Below are positions 8,958 through 16,826 of a stretch of 64,000 nucleotides of DNA, one piece after another. The stretch lies in contig NZ_VTOY01000003.1 of NCBI RefSeq assembly GCF_008271295.1, positions 186,001 to 250,000 on the forward strand, read 5' to 3'. The notes below the pieces were generated by a model. The model was not told where the DNA came from, ran no database searches, and saw nothing but the letters and a program-made list of their open reading frames with translations. Every line of letters starts with the position of its first letter. Position 1 is the stretch's first letter. The position numbers and the translations under genes were made by a program. The DNA comes from Pseudoselenomonas ruminis (GTDB lineage: Bacteria > Bacillota > Negativicutes > Selenomonadales > Selenomonadaceae).

Positions 8958-9863
8958 ATGGGAGATCAGGCGCAGAGTCTTCGCCAATTAGTTGGCGGAA
9001 AAACAGAATATAGTGTTTCCCGCAGCAGTGATAACATAAATCTGCAGTCTGGCAGTCTTTTGGGGGCAAGAGTCATTGCTGTAACCAGTGGCAAGGGCGG
9101 CGTTGGCAAGACCAACCTGACCGTGAATATGGCAATTGCCCTGGGAATGGCTGGACAGCGGGTATTAGTTCTTGATGCTGATTTGGGAATGGCAAATGTC
9201 GACGTCATTCTGGGAAGCCGGTCAAAAAAGCATTTGCTAAACCTGCTGGAAGATGGTGTTGAGCTGGAAGATGTCCTGATGTATGGGCCGTATGGTGTAA
9301 ATTATATATCCGGCGGCTCGGGAATCGAGAAGGCGGCGGATTTTACTTATGAGGAACGCCAGCGTCTTATGCAGAAACTTTCCCGTTGCGGCCAGTTGGC
9401 GGATATTATTTTGATTGATACCGGGGCGGGCCTCGGCAAGAATGTCATGGACTTTATCTTGGCTGCCGATGAGGTACTGCTGGTTACGACGCCGGAACCG
9501 ACGGCACTGACAGATGCCTATGCGGTCATGAAGGCATACAGCATGTATGCAACCCAGCAAAATCTTCGTTTGGTGGTCAACCGTGTTTACGATGAAGCCG
9601 AAAGCCGTGAGGTCGTGGCCAAATTACAGCAGACATCGGAGCGGTTCCTGAATATGCCGATTGATTGCCTGGGATATATTTTTGAGGATTCTGCGGTGAT
9701 GCGGTCCGTGAGACGGCAGACACCGTTTTTGGCGGCACAGCCAGGCAGTGTTGCCGCGCGCTGTATTCAGGCGATGGCAAACAGTGTGCTATATGGAAGC
9801 CGGATGAAGGTAAAACGAGGTTGGAAGGGATTTTTGCGACAAATTTTTGATTTTTCGCGTTAA
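8958..9863 (+). CDS. flhG: Flagellar number regulator FlhG (MinD/ParA-like ATPase, YlxH)
   Basis: A 301-residue ParA/MinD-type ATPase. The deviant Walker A motif GKGGVGKT is at residues 45-52, and LDADLGMANVDV and LIDTGAGLG follow. The extreme N terminus carries DQAQSLR, a fit to the DQAxxLR activator helix reported to stimulate the FlhF GTPase, which separates it from the true MinD encoded at 31.4 kb. The C terminus is basic and amphipathic, fitting membrane attachment. It starts one base after the flhF stop codon. Confidence 0.93.
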   Translation: MGDQAQSLRQLVGGKTEYSVSRSSDNINLQSGSLLGARVIAVTSGKGGVGKTNLTVNMAIALGMAGQRVLVLDADLGMANVDVILGSRSKKHLLNLLEDGVELEDVLMYGPYGVNYISGGSGIEKAADFTYEERQRLMQKLSRCGQLADIILIDTGAGLGKNVMDFILAADEVLLVTTPEPTALTDAYAVMKAYSMYATQQNLRLVVNRVYDEAESREVVAKLQQTSERFLNMPIDCLGYIFEDSAVMRSVRRQTPFLAAQPGSVAARCIQAMANSVLYGSRMKVKRGWKGFLRQIFDFSR

Positions 9864-9881
9864 ACATGGAGGAACTTTACT

Positions 9882-10574
9882 ATGGCGGGCGAATTAATAA
9901 AAGCAAGGGAAGTCTTAAAGATTGGCCAGCGCGTAGAGTTTTTTGTCGAAGACAGTGATGAACGCTATGCAAGCCGAATCGAAGAAATAACGGAAGAAGA
10001 ACTTATCGTGGCAATGCCTATGAGCAGCAAACGCGTGCCGATTATTCCGCGGACCGGGGAGCAGCTCTATGCATTGGCGGTAGGGCGGCAATGCCGTTAT
10101 CGCTTTTTCACAACCTTCCATAAGACAGATCGCATGGATGCGCGGATTCCGGTATGGCATATATCGTGGCCGGAACAGGTAGAGCGCTATCAGAACCGTG
10201 AATTTGTCCGCGTGAAGGTAAACCTTTTGGTCGGTGTACGTCTTATTGATGCAGATGGCACGATTAAGGCTCCTGTGACGGCTAGAATTGTCGACCTTAG
10301 TGGCAATGGTATTTGTTTTGCCCTTGACCACGAAGTCCAACCGGGAACGAAAGCGGCGTTGTCGCTGGAAAACATTCCTGGCGTTGGACCGGTGGAACAG
10401 ATGAGCCTGGTAGCCCGCTGTACGCCGATTTCCCGAGAGGAAGGTTCAACGGTTTATCATATCGGTGCATCGTTTCAGCATCTTCCACGTGCCGTGAGCA
10501 ATAAACTTGTTCACTATTTATTTGATGTCCAGCGTAAAGCAATCGCAAGGGGCATAAAAAAAGATGACGAATGA
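9882..10574 (+). CDS. PilZ-domain c-di-GMP receptor, YcgR/MotI-like flagellar brake
   Basis: A 230-residue soluble protein with the two-domain YcgR plan: an N-terminal beta-rich domain (about residues 1-100) and a C-terminal PilZ domain. Both halves of the c-di-GMP site are visible: RNREFVRV (RxxxR type) near residue 105 and DLSGNG (D/NxSxxG) near 138. In related bacteria such proteins slow the motor or disengage the stator when c-di-GMP rises. Its place between flhG and cheB supports a motility role; the exact target is inference. Confidence 0.85.
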   Translation: MAGELIKAREVLKIGQRVEFFVEDSDERYASRIEEITEEELIVAMPMSSKRVPIIPRTGEQLYALAVGRQCRYRFFTTFHKTDRMDARIPVWHISWPEQVERYQNREFVRVKVNLLVGVRLIDADGTIKAPVTARIVDLSGNGICFALDHEVQPGTKAALSLENIPGVGPVEQMSLVARCTPISREEGSTVYHIGASFQHLPRAVSNKLVHYLFDVQRKAIARGIKKDDE

Positions 10575-10599
10575 TGAACCACTAAATGGGGTGATCAGA

Positions 10600-11811
10600 A
10601 TGATTCGTGTCTTAATTGCTGATGATTCAGCATTCATGCGTCAAGTCCTAGCCGACTTGTTCCGCAAACAGCCGGATTTCGAGGTGCTCGGAACGGCAAT
10701 GAATGGCAAGGAAGCAGTTAGCAAGGTAAAACAGCTGAAACCGGACTTATTGACGCTGGATGTCAATATGCCAGTGATGGATGGACTGGAAGCTTTGGCA
10801 ATCATTATGGAAGAGTGCCCCATCCCAGTGGTTATGCTCAGCAGCCTGACCCAAAAGGGGACGGATGCAACAGTACGGGCATTAGGACTAGGAGCTGTTG
10901 ATTTTATCAGCAAAGCTGGTGGTTCGATTTCGCGTATTGACAGTATTGAGCAGGAAATCCTGCAGAAATGCCGCGCGGCCGCAAATGCGCGCGTGCAGAA
11001 AATGAATTTTGCCAAGAAAAAAGCAGAAGAGCCAGCCGGACACTTGGCACCACCGGTAATGAAACGGGTAGAGATACCAAAACGTCAAGGGTTGAAACTG
11101 GGGACGGGGCCTTCCAGTGAACCAGCGGCTCAGAAGCCTGCATTCGGCAGCAAGAGAAATAATCCGCTCCTGCAAAGCCGGAGCAGCGTACCCGCTTCGA
11201 TTGGAAGACCTTCTCCGATTATGGCGGGAAATTTTGGACATAGCAATAAACTGGTGGTGATTGGTACGTCTACCGGCGGACCACAGGCACTCCAGAATGT
11301 AATCACAAGCCTGCCGGGGAACCTTCCCTGCGGGGTAGTGATTGTCCAGCATATGCCGGCTGGATTTACCAAGGCATTGGCTGACCGGTTGGATTCAATT
11401 TCTCAGATTTCGGTCAAAGAAGCTGAGGATGGGGAAGAAATCCGGGCAGGTCATGTATATATTGCGCCGGGAGATTTTCATTTGCGGGTCAAGGATGATG
11501 GCGGGATACGCAGAATCAAGTTGAGTCAGGAAGCGCGTGTGGGAAATCATCGCCCAGCAGTAAATGTCATGTACGATTCGGTAGCACCATTAGGCCGCAA
11601 GCTGGTCGCCGTTATTATGACGGGGATGGGCTCGGATGGCTGTGAAGGAATGAAGAAAATCAAGGCTTCAGGTGGCTACAGTATCGCTCAGGATGAACCG
11701 ACTTGTGTGGTTTATGGTATGCCCAAGGCGGTGGTTGACGCAGGACTGGCTGATGAGGTACGCCCGCTTCAGGATATTGCCGGAGCAATCGTCGAGGCTG
11801 TAAAGAGATAG
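10600..11811 (+). CDS. cheB: Chemoreceptor methylesterase/deamidase CheB
   Basis: A 403-residue protein with an N-terminal receiver domain (DD at 8-9, phospho-acceptor D54, K near 104), a Pro/Ser/Lys-rich linker of about 90 residues and a C-terminal methylesterase domain. The catalytic triad is visible: S224 in GTSTGGP, H251 in QHMPAG and D346 in MGSDGCEGM. CheA phosphorylates it to remove methyl groups from receptors. The start at 10600 follows GGGGTG; an upstream in-frame ATG at 10564 lies inside the PilZ gene. No cheR partner is in the window. Confidence 0.95.
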   Translation: MIRVLIADDSAFMRQVLADLFRKQPDFEVLGTAMNGKEAVSKVKQLKPDLLTLDVNMPVMDGLEALAIIMEECPIPVVMLSSLTQKGTDATVRALGLGAVDFISKAGGSISRIDSIEQEILQKCRAAANARVQKMNFAKKKAEEPAGHLAPPVMKRVEIPKRQGLKLGTGPSSEPAAQKPAFGSKRNNPLLQSRSSVPASIGRPSPIMAGNFGHSNKLVVIGTSTGGPQALQNVITSLPGNLPCGVVIVQHMPAGFTKALADRLDSISQISVKEAEDGEEIRAGHVYIAPGDFHLRVKDDGGIRRIKLSQEARVGNHRPAVNVMYDSVAPLGRKLVAVIMTGMGSDGCEGMKKIKASGGYSIAQDEPTCVVYGMPKAVVDAGLADEVRPLQDIAGAIVEAVKR

Positions 11812-11833
11812 AAAGGATATAGGGGGAATACAA

Positions 11834-13891
11834 ATGGAAACAAATCAGTATATGGAAATGTTTTTGGATGAATCACATGAACATTTACAGTCTTTGAATG
11901 AAGGCTTACTGAGTTTGGAAGAAAATTCAGAGGACGTATCAGTAGTTAATGATATTTTCCGTAATGCGCACACGCTGAAAGGCATGTCGGCAACTATGGG
12001 ATACAATAAGATTGCTGAACTTACGCATGAAATGGAAGATGTTCTTGACCTGATTCGTAAAGAGCAGTTGAAACTTGACGAGGATATCATCGATACGTTG
12101 TTCAAATGTTTGGATTCCCTGGAGCAGATGATTAACAGTGTTGCGGATGGCGAATCGGAAGACGTTGTTGACGTTTCGGATTTGGTGGCAAAACTTAGCG
12201 CAATTTCGAAAGGGGAACCGGCCCCTGCTGCTGCTGCACCGGCTGCCGCCGAAAAACCGGCTGAAGCAGCTGCAACGGGAATTGCGCTTTCCGATGTAGA
12301 CCGCGATGTACTTCGTCAGGCTAAGGAGGGCGGTCTCCTTGGCATTCATGTACAGGTTACGTTGTCGGAGACTTGCCTGCTCAAATCAGCTCGTTCCTAT
12401 ATGGTTATGAATGCGCTGGATGAACTCGGTGATGTCATCAAATCTGTTCCGCCTGCTGAGGCACTGGAACAGGAGAAATTTGACCATTCCTTTGATGTGC
12501 TGGTCGTAACGGCTTCGGATACGAAAGCCGTGGAAGAGGCATTGAGCAGCATTTCTGAGATTGATAAGCTCGTTGTTGAGCTCGTAGACCCGGATGCACC
12601 AGCTGCCGCCAAACCGGCCGCTGAGGAGAAGAAAGCTGCACCGGCACCGGCTGCTGCACCGGCAGCTGCCAAACCGGCCGCCAAACCGGCGGCTGCAGCC
12701 AAGAAAGCTCCGGCTAAGCCGGCTGCACCGAAAAAAGCCCATCAGAGCCAGTCGGTACGCGTTGATATCGATAAACTCGATACGCTGATGAACCTCATGG
12801 GCGAGCTGGTTATCAACAAAGTCCGTTTGGAGCAGATTGGCCAGACGCACCGCTTGGCAGAACTTACGGAAACGCTTGAGCAGATGGACCGCGTAACGAC
12901 CGATTTGCAGAACATCGTCATGAAAGTCCGCATGGTCCCGGTCAGCGCTGTATTTAACCGTTTCCCGCGCATGGTACGCGATGTATCGAAAGAGCTCAAT
13001 AAGGAAATCAATCTTACCATCGAAGGTGAGGAGACAGAGCTTGACCGTACGGTTATCGATGAAATCGGCGATCCAATCATGCATCTGCTGCGCAACTCCC
13101 TCGACCATGGTGTTGAGCACCCGGATGAGCGTGAAGCCAAAGGAAAACCCCGTACAGGTGAAGTCGGACTTATTGCCCGTCATGAAGGTAACAACGTGGT
13201 TATCATGGTTACCGATGATGGTGCAGGTATTCCGGCAGAAAAGATTCGCAAAAAAGCAGTTGAGAAGGGCATGATTACCCAGGAAGAGGCTGATAAGCTT
13301 GACGATGCCGATGCAGTCCGCTTAATCTTCCTTCCGGGCTTCTCGACGGCTGAGCAGATTACGGATATTTCCGGTCGCGGCGTAGGTATGGACGTTGTCC
13401 GCAGCAAGATTGAGTCTCTTTCGGGACATGTCGATGTCGAGACGAAAGTCGATGAAGGCTCGGTATTCAAGATTAAACTGCCGCTGACGCTGGCTATTAT
13501 CCAGGCTATGCTGGTTAAAGTACAGGAAGAGATGTATGCTATCCCGCTCGGCTCGATTGACAGCACGATTAACATTCAGCCAGAGGATATTAAGACAGTA
13601 AGGAATAAGGAAGTTATCGTTCTGCGTGGTGAAATCATCCCAATCATTCGCATGGAAGAGACGTTGCAGGTACCGCACGTCAAAGATTCGGATGAGATTT
13701 TTGTCGTAGTTGTCCATGCCGGCGAGGCTAAAGCAGGTATTGTGGTTGACAATCTGATTGGACAGCAGGAAATCGTTATCAAGACGCTTGGCAACCTGTT
13801 TGCAGGTCTCAAGATGTTCTCTGGTGCGACGGTTCTCGGCGATGGCCGTGTGGCCTTGATCCTGGATGTCGCTACGATGATGCAGCAGTAA
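11834..13891 (+). CDS. cheA: Chemotaxis histidine kinase CheA
   Basis: A 685-residue kinase. P1 Hpt domain with phospho-accepting H46 in NAHTLKG; P2 docking domain about residues 155-255; a long Ala/Pro/Lys linker about 255-300; P3 dimerisation helices; P4 ATPase with N box LLRNSLDHGVEHP, G1 DDGAGIP and G2 GRGVGMD; and a C-terminal CheW-like P5. It passes phosphate to CheY and CheB. The Ala-rich stretches before and after P2 are unusually long and encoded by repetitive DNA. AGGGGGAATAC lies upstream of the ATG. Confidence 0.97.
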   Translation: METNQYMEMFLDESHEHLQSLNEGLLSLEENSEDVSVVNDIFRNAHTLKGMSATMGYNKIAELTHEMEDVLDLIRKEQLKLDEDIIDTLFKCLDSLEQMINSVADGESEDVVDVSDLVAKLSAISKGEPAPAAAAPAAAEKPAEAAATGIALSDVDRDVLRQAKEGGLLGIHVQVTLSETCLLKSARSYMVMNALDELGDVIKSVPPAEALEQEKFDHSFDVLVVTASDTKAVEEALSSISEIDKLVVELVDPDAPAAAKPAAEEKKAAPAPAAAPAAAKPAAKPAAAAKKAPAKPAAPKKAHQSQSVRVDIDKLDTLMNLMGELVINKVRLEQIGQTHRLAELTETLEQMDRVTTDLQNIVMKVRMVPVSAVFNRFPRMVRDVSKELNKEINLTIEGEETELDRTVIDEIGDPIMHLLRNSLDHGVEHPDEREAKGKPRTGEVGLIARHEGNNVVIMVTDDGAGIPAEKIRKKAVEKGMITQEEADKLDDADAVRLIFLPGFSTAEQITDISGRGVGMDVVRSKIESLSGHVDVETKVDEGSVFKIKLPLTLAIIQAMLVKVQEEMYAIPLGSIDSTINIQPEDIKTVRNKEVIVLRGEIIPIIRMEETLQVPHVKDSDEIFVVVVHAGEAKAGIVVDNLIGQQEIVIKTLGNLFAGLKMFSGATVLGDGRVALILDVATMMQQ
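12598..12740 (+). repeat. Low-complexity Ala/Pro/Lys linker DNA in cheA
   Basis: GC-rich near-repeats built on the units GCTGCC and CCAAACCGGC recur in frame and encode AAAKPAA-type segments between P2 and P3. They resemble the fliY linker in composition but are not the same repeat. Confidence 0.7.
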
Positions 13892-13906
13892 GAGGAGGTA
13901 GCTGAG

Positions 13907-14374
13907 ATGGCAAATGAAGAGAATATGAATGAGATGGATGAAGGCAGACAGGTCGTAGCCTTCAAACTTCGCGATGAGGAGTATGGCGTGAGCATCCTGA
14001 ATGTCCAGGAGATTCGCAATCTCACGGATATCACGCGCGTTCCTTTTTCCGCTGACTTCATCAAAGGCGTTATCAATCTCCGCGGCTCCGTGCTGCCGGT
14101 CATTGACCTGAAAAAGCGTCTTGGTTTGGCGGAGACTCCGTATACGGATGATACGCGTATCGTAACCGTGAACATTGATGACCTTCATGTCGGAATGCTG
14201 GTCGATGCAGTAACGGAAGTTCTGACTATCGACAGCAAGCCGGTAGATACGAAAAAGGCAATCAATGATAAGAGTGGTTCGCGTTTCCTCAGTGGGATTG
14301 GCAATGTTGATGGCCGTTTGATTATCATGCTGAATCTTGAAGAGATTATCGGCAATGTTGGGGACGGCAAATAA
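13907..14374 (+). CDS. cheW: Chemotaxis coupling protein CheW
   Basis: A 155-residue CheW-fold adaptor that links receptors to CheA P5. Family features are the start of the fold at VAFKLRDEEYGVSILNVQEI, the central PFSADFIKGVINLRGSVLPVIDL and the C-terminal LIIMLNLEEII. An acidic 15-residue N-terminal extension precedes the domain. GAGGAGG stands upstream of the ATG, and the gene lies 15 bases after cheA. Confidence 0.96.
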   Translation: MANEENMNEMDEGRQVVAFKLRDEEYGVSILNVQEIRNLTDITRVPFSADFIKGVINLRGSVLPVIDLKKRLGLAETPYTDDTRIVTVNIDDLHVGMLVDAVTEVLTIDSKPVDTKKAINDKSGSRFLSGIGNVDGRLIIMLNLEEIIGNVGDGK

Positions 14375-14395
14375 TTCGAGTATATCAGAGTAATA

Positions 14396-14416
14396 GGGCG
14401 TGCCTCGGCACGTCCC
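14396..14416 (+). promoter_or_regulatory. Hairpin between cheW and cheC
   Basis: GGGCGTGCC and GGCACGTCCC form a stem with one bulged base and a tight CTCG-type loop in the 68-base cheW-cheC gap. No T-run follows, so it is not a convincing terminator; mRNA stability or partial attenuation between cheW and cheC is possible. Confidence 0.5.
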
Positions 14417-14442
14417 ATTCCTGTAAAAAGAGGGGTCCAACT

Positions 14443-15057
14443 ATGACAGATGAATTGAATCTTTCCGCGAACCAACTTGACGCTCTGCGGGAAATCGGCA
14501 ATGTTGGTGCTGGCAACTCGGCTACGGCTCTGTCGCAGGTAATCAACCGCCGGATTGACATGAATGTGCCGAAGGTGGCGTTGGTTCCGTTGGAAGCTGT
14601 ACCGGATTTGGTAGGTGGACCGGATGCTGTAGTTGTTGGTATCTTTTTGCGTGTATATGGTAAAGCACCGAGCAACATTTTGTTTTTGCTTCCTCAGAAA
14701 AGTGCTTTCTATCTGGTGGACACGCTCATGGGTAAACCGCATGGTTCTACGACAAGTCTTGATTTCATGGATGAGTCGGCACTCATGGAAATCGGCAACA
14801 TCTTATCCGGTGCTTACCTGAATGCTTTTTTCACGTTCACAAAGATTACAATGCTGCCGTCTATTCCGGCTTTGGCAATGGATATGGCAGGGGCAATCCT
14901 GAATGTTGTCCTGGCCCAGCTGGGGCAGATGGGGGATCAGGCCCTGGTCATTGAGACGGAATTCCTTTCCGAGGACGATGGAATCAATGGTCAGTTCTTC
15001 CTGGTGCCGGATCCGGGTTCCTTGAATACGATTATTGACGCGGTAGGAGTTGAGTAA
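14443..15057 (+). CDS. cheC: CheY-P phosphatase CheC
   Basis: A 204-residue protein with the two pseudo-symmetric CheC active-site helices, EIGNVGAGNS near residue 13 and ESALMEIGNILSG near residue 108. CheC dephosphorylates CheY-P and is stimulated by CheD, giving a methylation-independent adaptation loop. The gene ends one base before the cheD start. Its coexistence with FliY in this operon means two CheY-P phosphatases are encoded here, as in Bacillus. Confidence 0.95.
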   Translation: MTDELNLSANQLDALREIGNVGAGNSATALSQVINRRIDMNVPKVALVPLEAVPDLVGGPDAVVVGIFLRVYGKAPSNILFLLPQKSAFYLVDTLMGKPHGSTTSLDFMDESALMEIGNILSGAYLNAFFTFTKITMLPSIPALAMDMAGAILNVVLAQLGQMGDQALVIETEFLSEDDGINGQFFLVPDPGSLNTIIDAVGVE

Positions 15058-15058
15058 A

Positions 15059-15544
15059 ATGGCAGATCTTATCCGAGTCGGCATGGCTGATTATAAAGTA
15101 GGCCAGGCGCCGTCCACAATCATCAGCTATGGTCTCGGCTCCTGTATCGGCATTTCTCTTTATGATCCACAGGCTAAAGTGGGAGGCCTTCTGCACATCA
15201 TGCTGCCGGACAGCACACAGGCACGTCCAACCGATAATCCGGCAAAATTCGCGGATACGGGACTTCCGCTGATGCTTAAAGATGTATTGGCATTAGGAGC
15301 GTCGCGTTCCCGGCTGGTAGCCAAAATTGCTGGCGGAGCGCAGATGTTTGCTTTTCAGAATGCTACGGATATCATGAGAGTTGGTGCACGTAATGCTGAA
15401 GCCGCCAAAAAGATCCTCAAGGATCTCAATATCCGCTTGATTGCTGAGGATACAGGAGGCACGTATGGACGAACGGTTTCCATTAATATGGAAGATGGCG
15501 TCTATAAGGTGAAGACCATTGATAAAGGTGAAAAAGAAATTTAA
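15059..15544 (+). CDS. cheD: Receptor glutamine deamidase CheD
   Basis: A 161-residue cysteine-protease-like deamidase. C29 in GLGSCIG and H46 in LLHIMLPDS match the catalytic Cys and His of the family. At the position six residues before the cysteine, where Thermotoga CheD has the third catalytic residue Thr, this protein has S23. It deamidates receptors and binds CheC. The start ATG at 15059 has AGGAG nine bases upstream; the in-frame TTG at 15050 overlaps cheC. Confidence 0.94.
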   Translation: MADLIRVGMADYKVGQAPSTIISYGLGSCIGISLYDPQAKVGGLLHIMLPDSTQARPTDNPAKFADTGLPLMLKDVLALGASRSRLVAKIAGGAQMFAFQNATDIMRVGARNAEAAKKILKDLNIRLIAEDTGGTYGRTVSINMEDGVYKVKTIDKGEKEI

Positions 15545-15575
15545 TCATGTTTATGCAATTAGTAGGTGAAGCAGC

Positions 15576-15962
15576 TTGTTCAAATTAGGTATGTCGTTAG
15601 TTTTTGCATTTATTTCCGCGATGGTTATCGCTTTGGCGGGATTGGTCAGTGACGCACGCCTGATGACGGTGCTGCTCCGCAGCCTGATAGGCTTTCTGGT
15701 TGCCGGTGCCGTCGTCTGGCTCGTCGCGTTCGTTCTGGAAGCCAAAGAACTGGTAGGCTTTGATAAAAACCTGGAACTTGTGGAAAATCCGGAAGAAGAA
15801 GAGCCCAAGAGTCCAGAGGAATACGAAGCTGTGGATGAAGCTGCGTCAGCAGAAGAGACATCGCCAACGGCGGAAATGCAAGCAAGTGATGAAGAAAATG
15901 CGGATTTTCAGCCGCTGACATCAAATAACCTCAAACATATGGAGGCGCCATCAGATAATTGA
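15576..15962 (+). CDS. Two-TM protein with acidic tail, unknown function
   Basis: A 128-residue protein not recognised. Two hydrophobic helices (about residues 5-25 and 32-53, separated by SDARLMTVLLRS) are followed by a strongly acidic, low-complexity tail of about 65 residues rich in Glu, Asp, Ala and Ser (ENPEEEEPKSPEEYEAVDE). The tail is probably cytoplasmic because of the short positively charged loop. The TTG start at 15576 is supported by AGGTGA upstream; an ATG at 15591 would remove five residues. It lies between cheD and the sigma-28 gene in the same transcript direction, so a flagellar or chemotaxis role is plausible but unproven. Confidence 0.7.
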   Translation: MFKLGMSLVFAFISAMVIALAGLVSDARLMTVLLRSLIGFLVAGAVVWLVAFVLEAKELVGFDKNLELVENPEEEEPKSPEEYEAVDEAASAEETSPTAEMQASDEENADFQPLTSNNLKHMEAPSDN

Positions 15963-16032
15963 TGGCGTTGCTCCTGTGCTCAATCAATGAATATCTAATC
16001 GTTACGACTTAGGATGGGAGGAGGTCGCTCCA

Positions 16033-16800
16033 ATGGATTCTATGGCACAGAACCAAGATGAAAATTTGGCCGATATTACTTCCCTTTGGCATAGTTATTT
16101 GGACAATAAATCAATCGAGCTTCGCAATCAACTGGCAGAGCATTATCTTCCGTTGGTAAAGATGGTGGCAGGGCGCCTGGCAATCAGCCTGCCGTCACAT
16201 GTCGATCGGGATGATTTGCTTTCAAGCGGATTTTTTGGTTTGCTGGATGCAATTGACCGTTATGACATGGAACGGAAAAACAAGTTTGAGACATACGCTG
16301 GCGTTCGCATCCGTGGTGCGATGCTTGATTATTTACGGTCCAAGGATTGGCTGCCGGTGGCGATACGGCAAAAAATCCGTCGCTATGAACAGACGGTCTA
16401 TGAACTCGAAAACCGTCTTGGACGTCCTGCAAATGATGAGGAGCTAGCTGAAGAACTAGGGGTTAGTGCAAAAGAATTGCAGAACCTGGAGAGTCAGATC
16501 AGTGTAGCCACTGTGATTCCACTAGATGATTATCTGCGGACAGATACTCCTGCATCAGGTGAAGAGGGACCGACAGAACGGCTGGAAAAAGCCGAACTTA
16601 GGGATACTTTGGCAGCGGCAATAGACCGGCTGCCAGAAAAAGAGAAGAAAGTTGTAGCACTTTACTACTACGAAGAAATGACTTTGAAAGAAATCAGTTT
16701 GATCCTTCAGTTGTCAGAAGCCAGAATATCACAGCTGCATACCAAGGCGGTATTCCGCCTGCGCGGTTATTTGGCACGAATGAAGGCAAGCTTGGTATAG
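16033..16800 (+). CDS. fliA: Flagellar sigma factor FliA/SigD (sigma-28)
   Basis: A 255-residue FliA/WhiG-type sigma factor that directs RNA polymerase to late flagellar and chemotaxis promoters. Region 2 is visible as YLPLVKMVAGRLAISLP and SSGFFGLLDAIDRYD with KFETYAGVRIRGAMLDYLR; region 3 follows (AIRQKIRRYEQ); region 4 ends in EMTLKEISLILQLSEARISQLHTKA, the helix-turn-helix that reads the -35 box. AGGAGGT precedes the ATG by seven bases. No flgM anti-sigma gene is in the window. Confidence 0.95.
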   Translation: MDSMAQNQDENLADITSLWHSYLDNKSIELRNQLAEHYLPLVKMVAGRLAISLPSHVDRDDLLSSGFFGLLDAIDRYDMERKNKFETYAGVRIRGAMLDYLRSKDWLPVAIRQKIRRYEQTVYELENRLGRPANDEELAEELGVSAKELQNLESQISVATVIPLDDYLRTDTPASGEEGPTERLEKAELRDTLAAAIDRLPEKEKKVVALYYYEEMTLKEISLILQLSEARISQLHTKAVFRLRGYLARMKASLV

Positions 16801-16826
16801 CGATTTCAGCCTGGGGGGGACGTATC

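Noticed and set aside
8958-9863. Second minD for division-site selection.
   Set aside because: The N-terminal DQAQSLR motif, pairing with flhF and location in the flagellar operon identify FlhG; the true minD is at 31.4 kb between minC and minE.
12598-12740. Repeat array in cheA considered as a possible CRISPR or mobile repeat.
   Set aside because: The units are short, in frame, unequal and encode a continuous Ala/Pro/Lys linker inside cheA.
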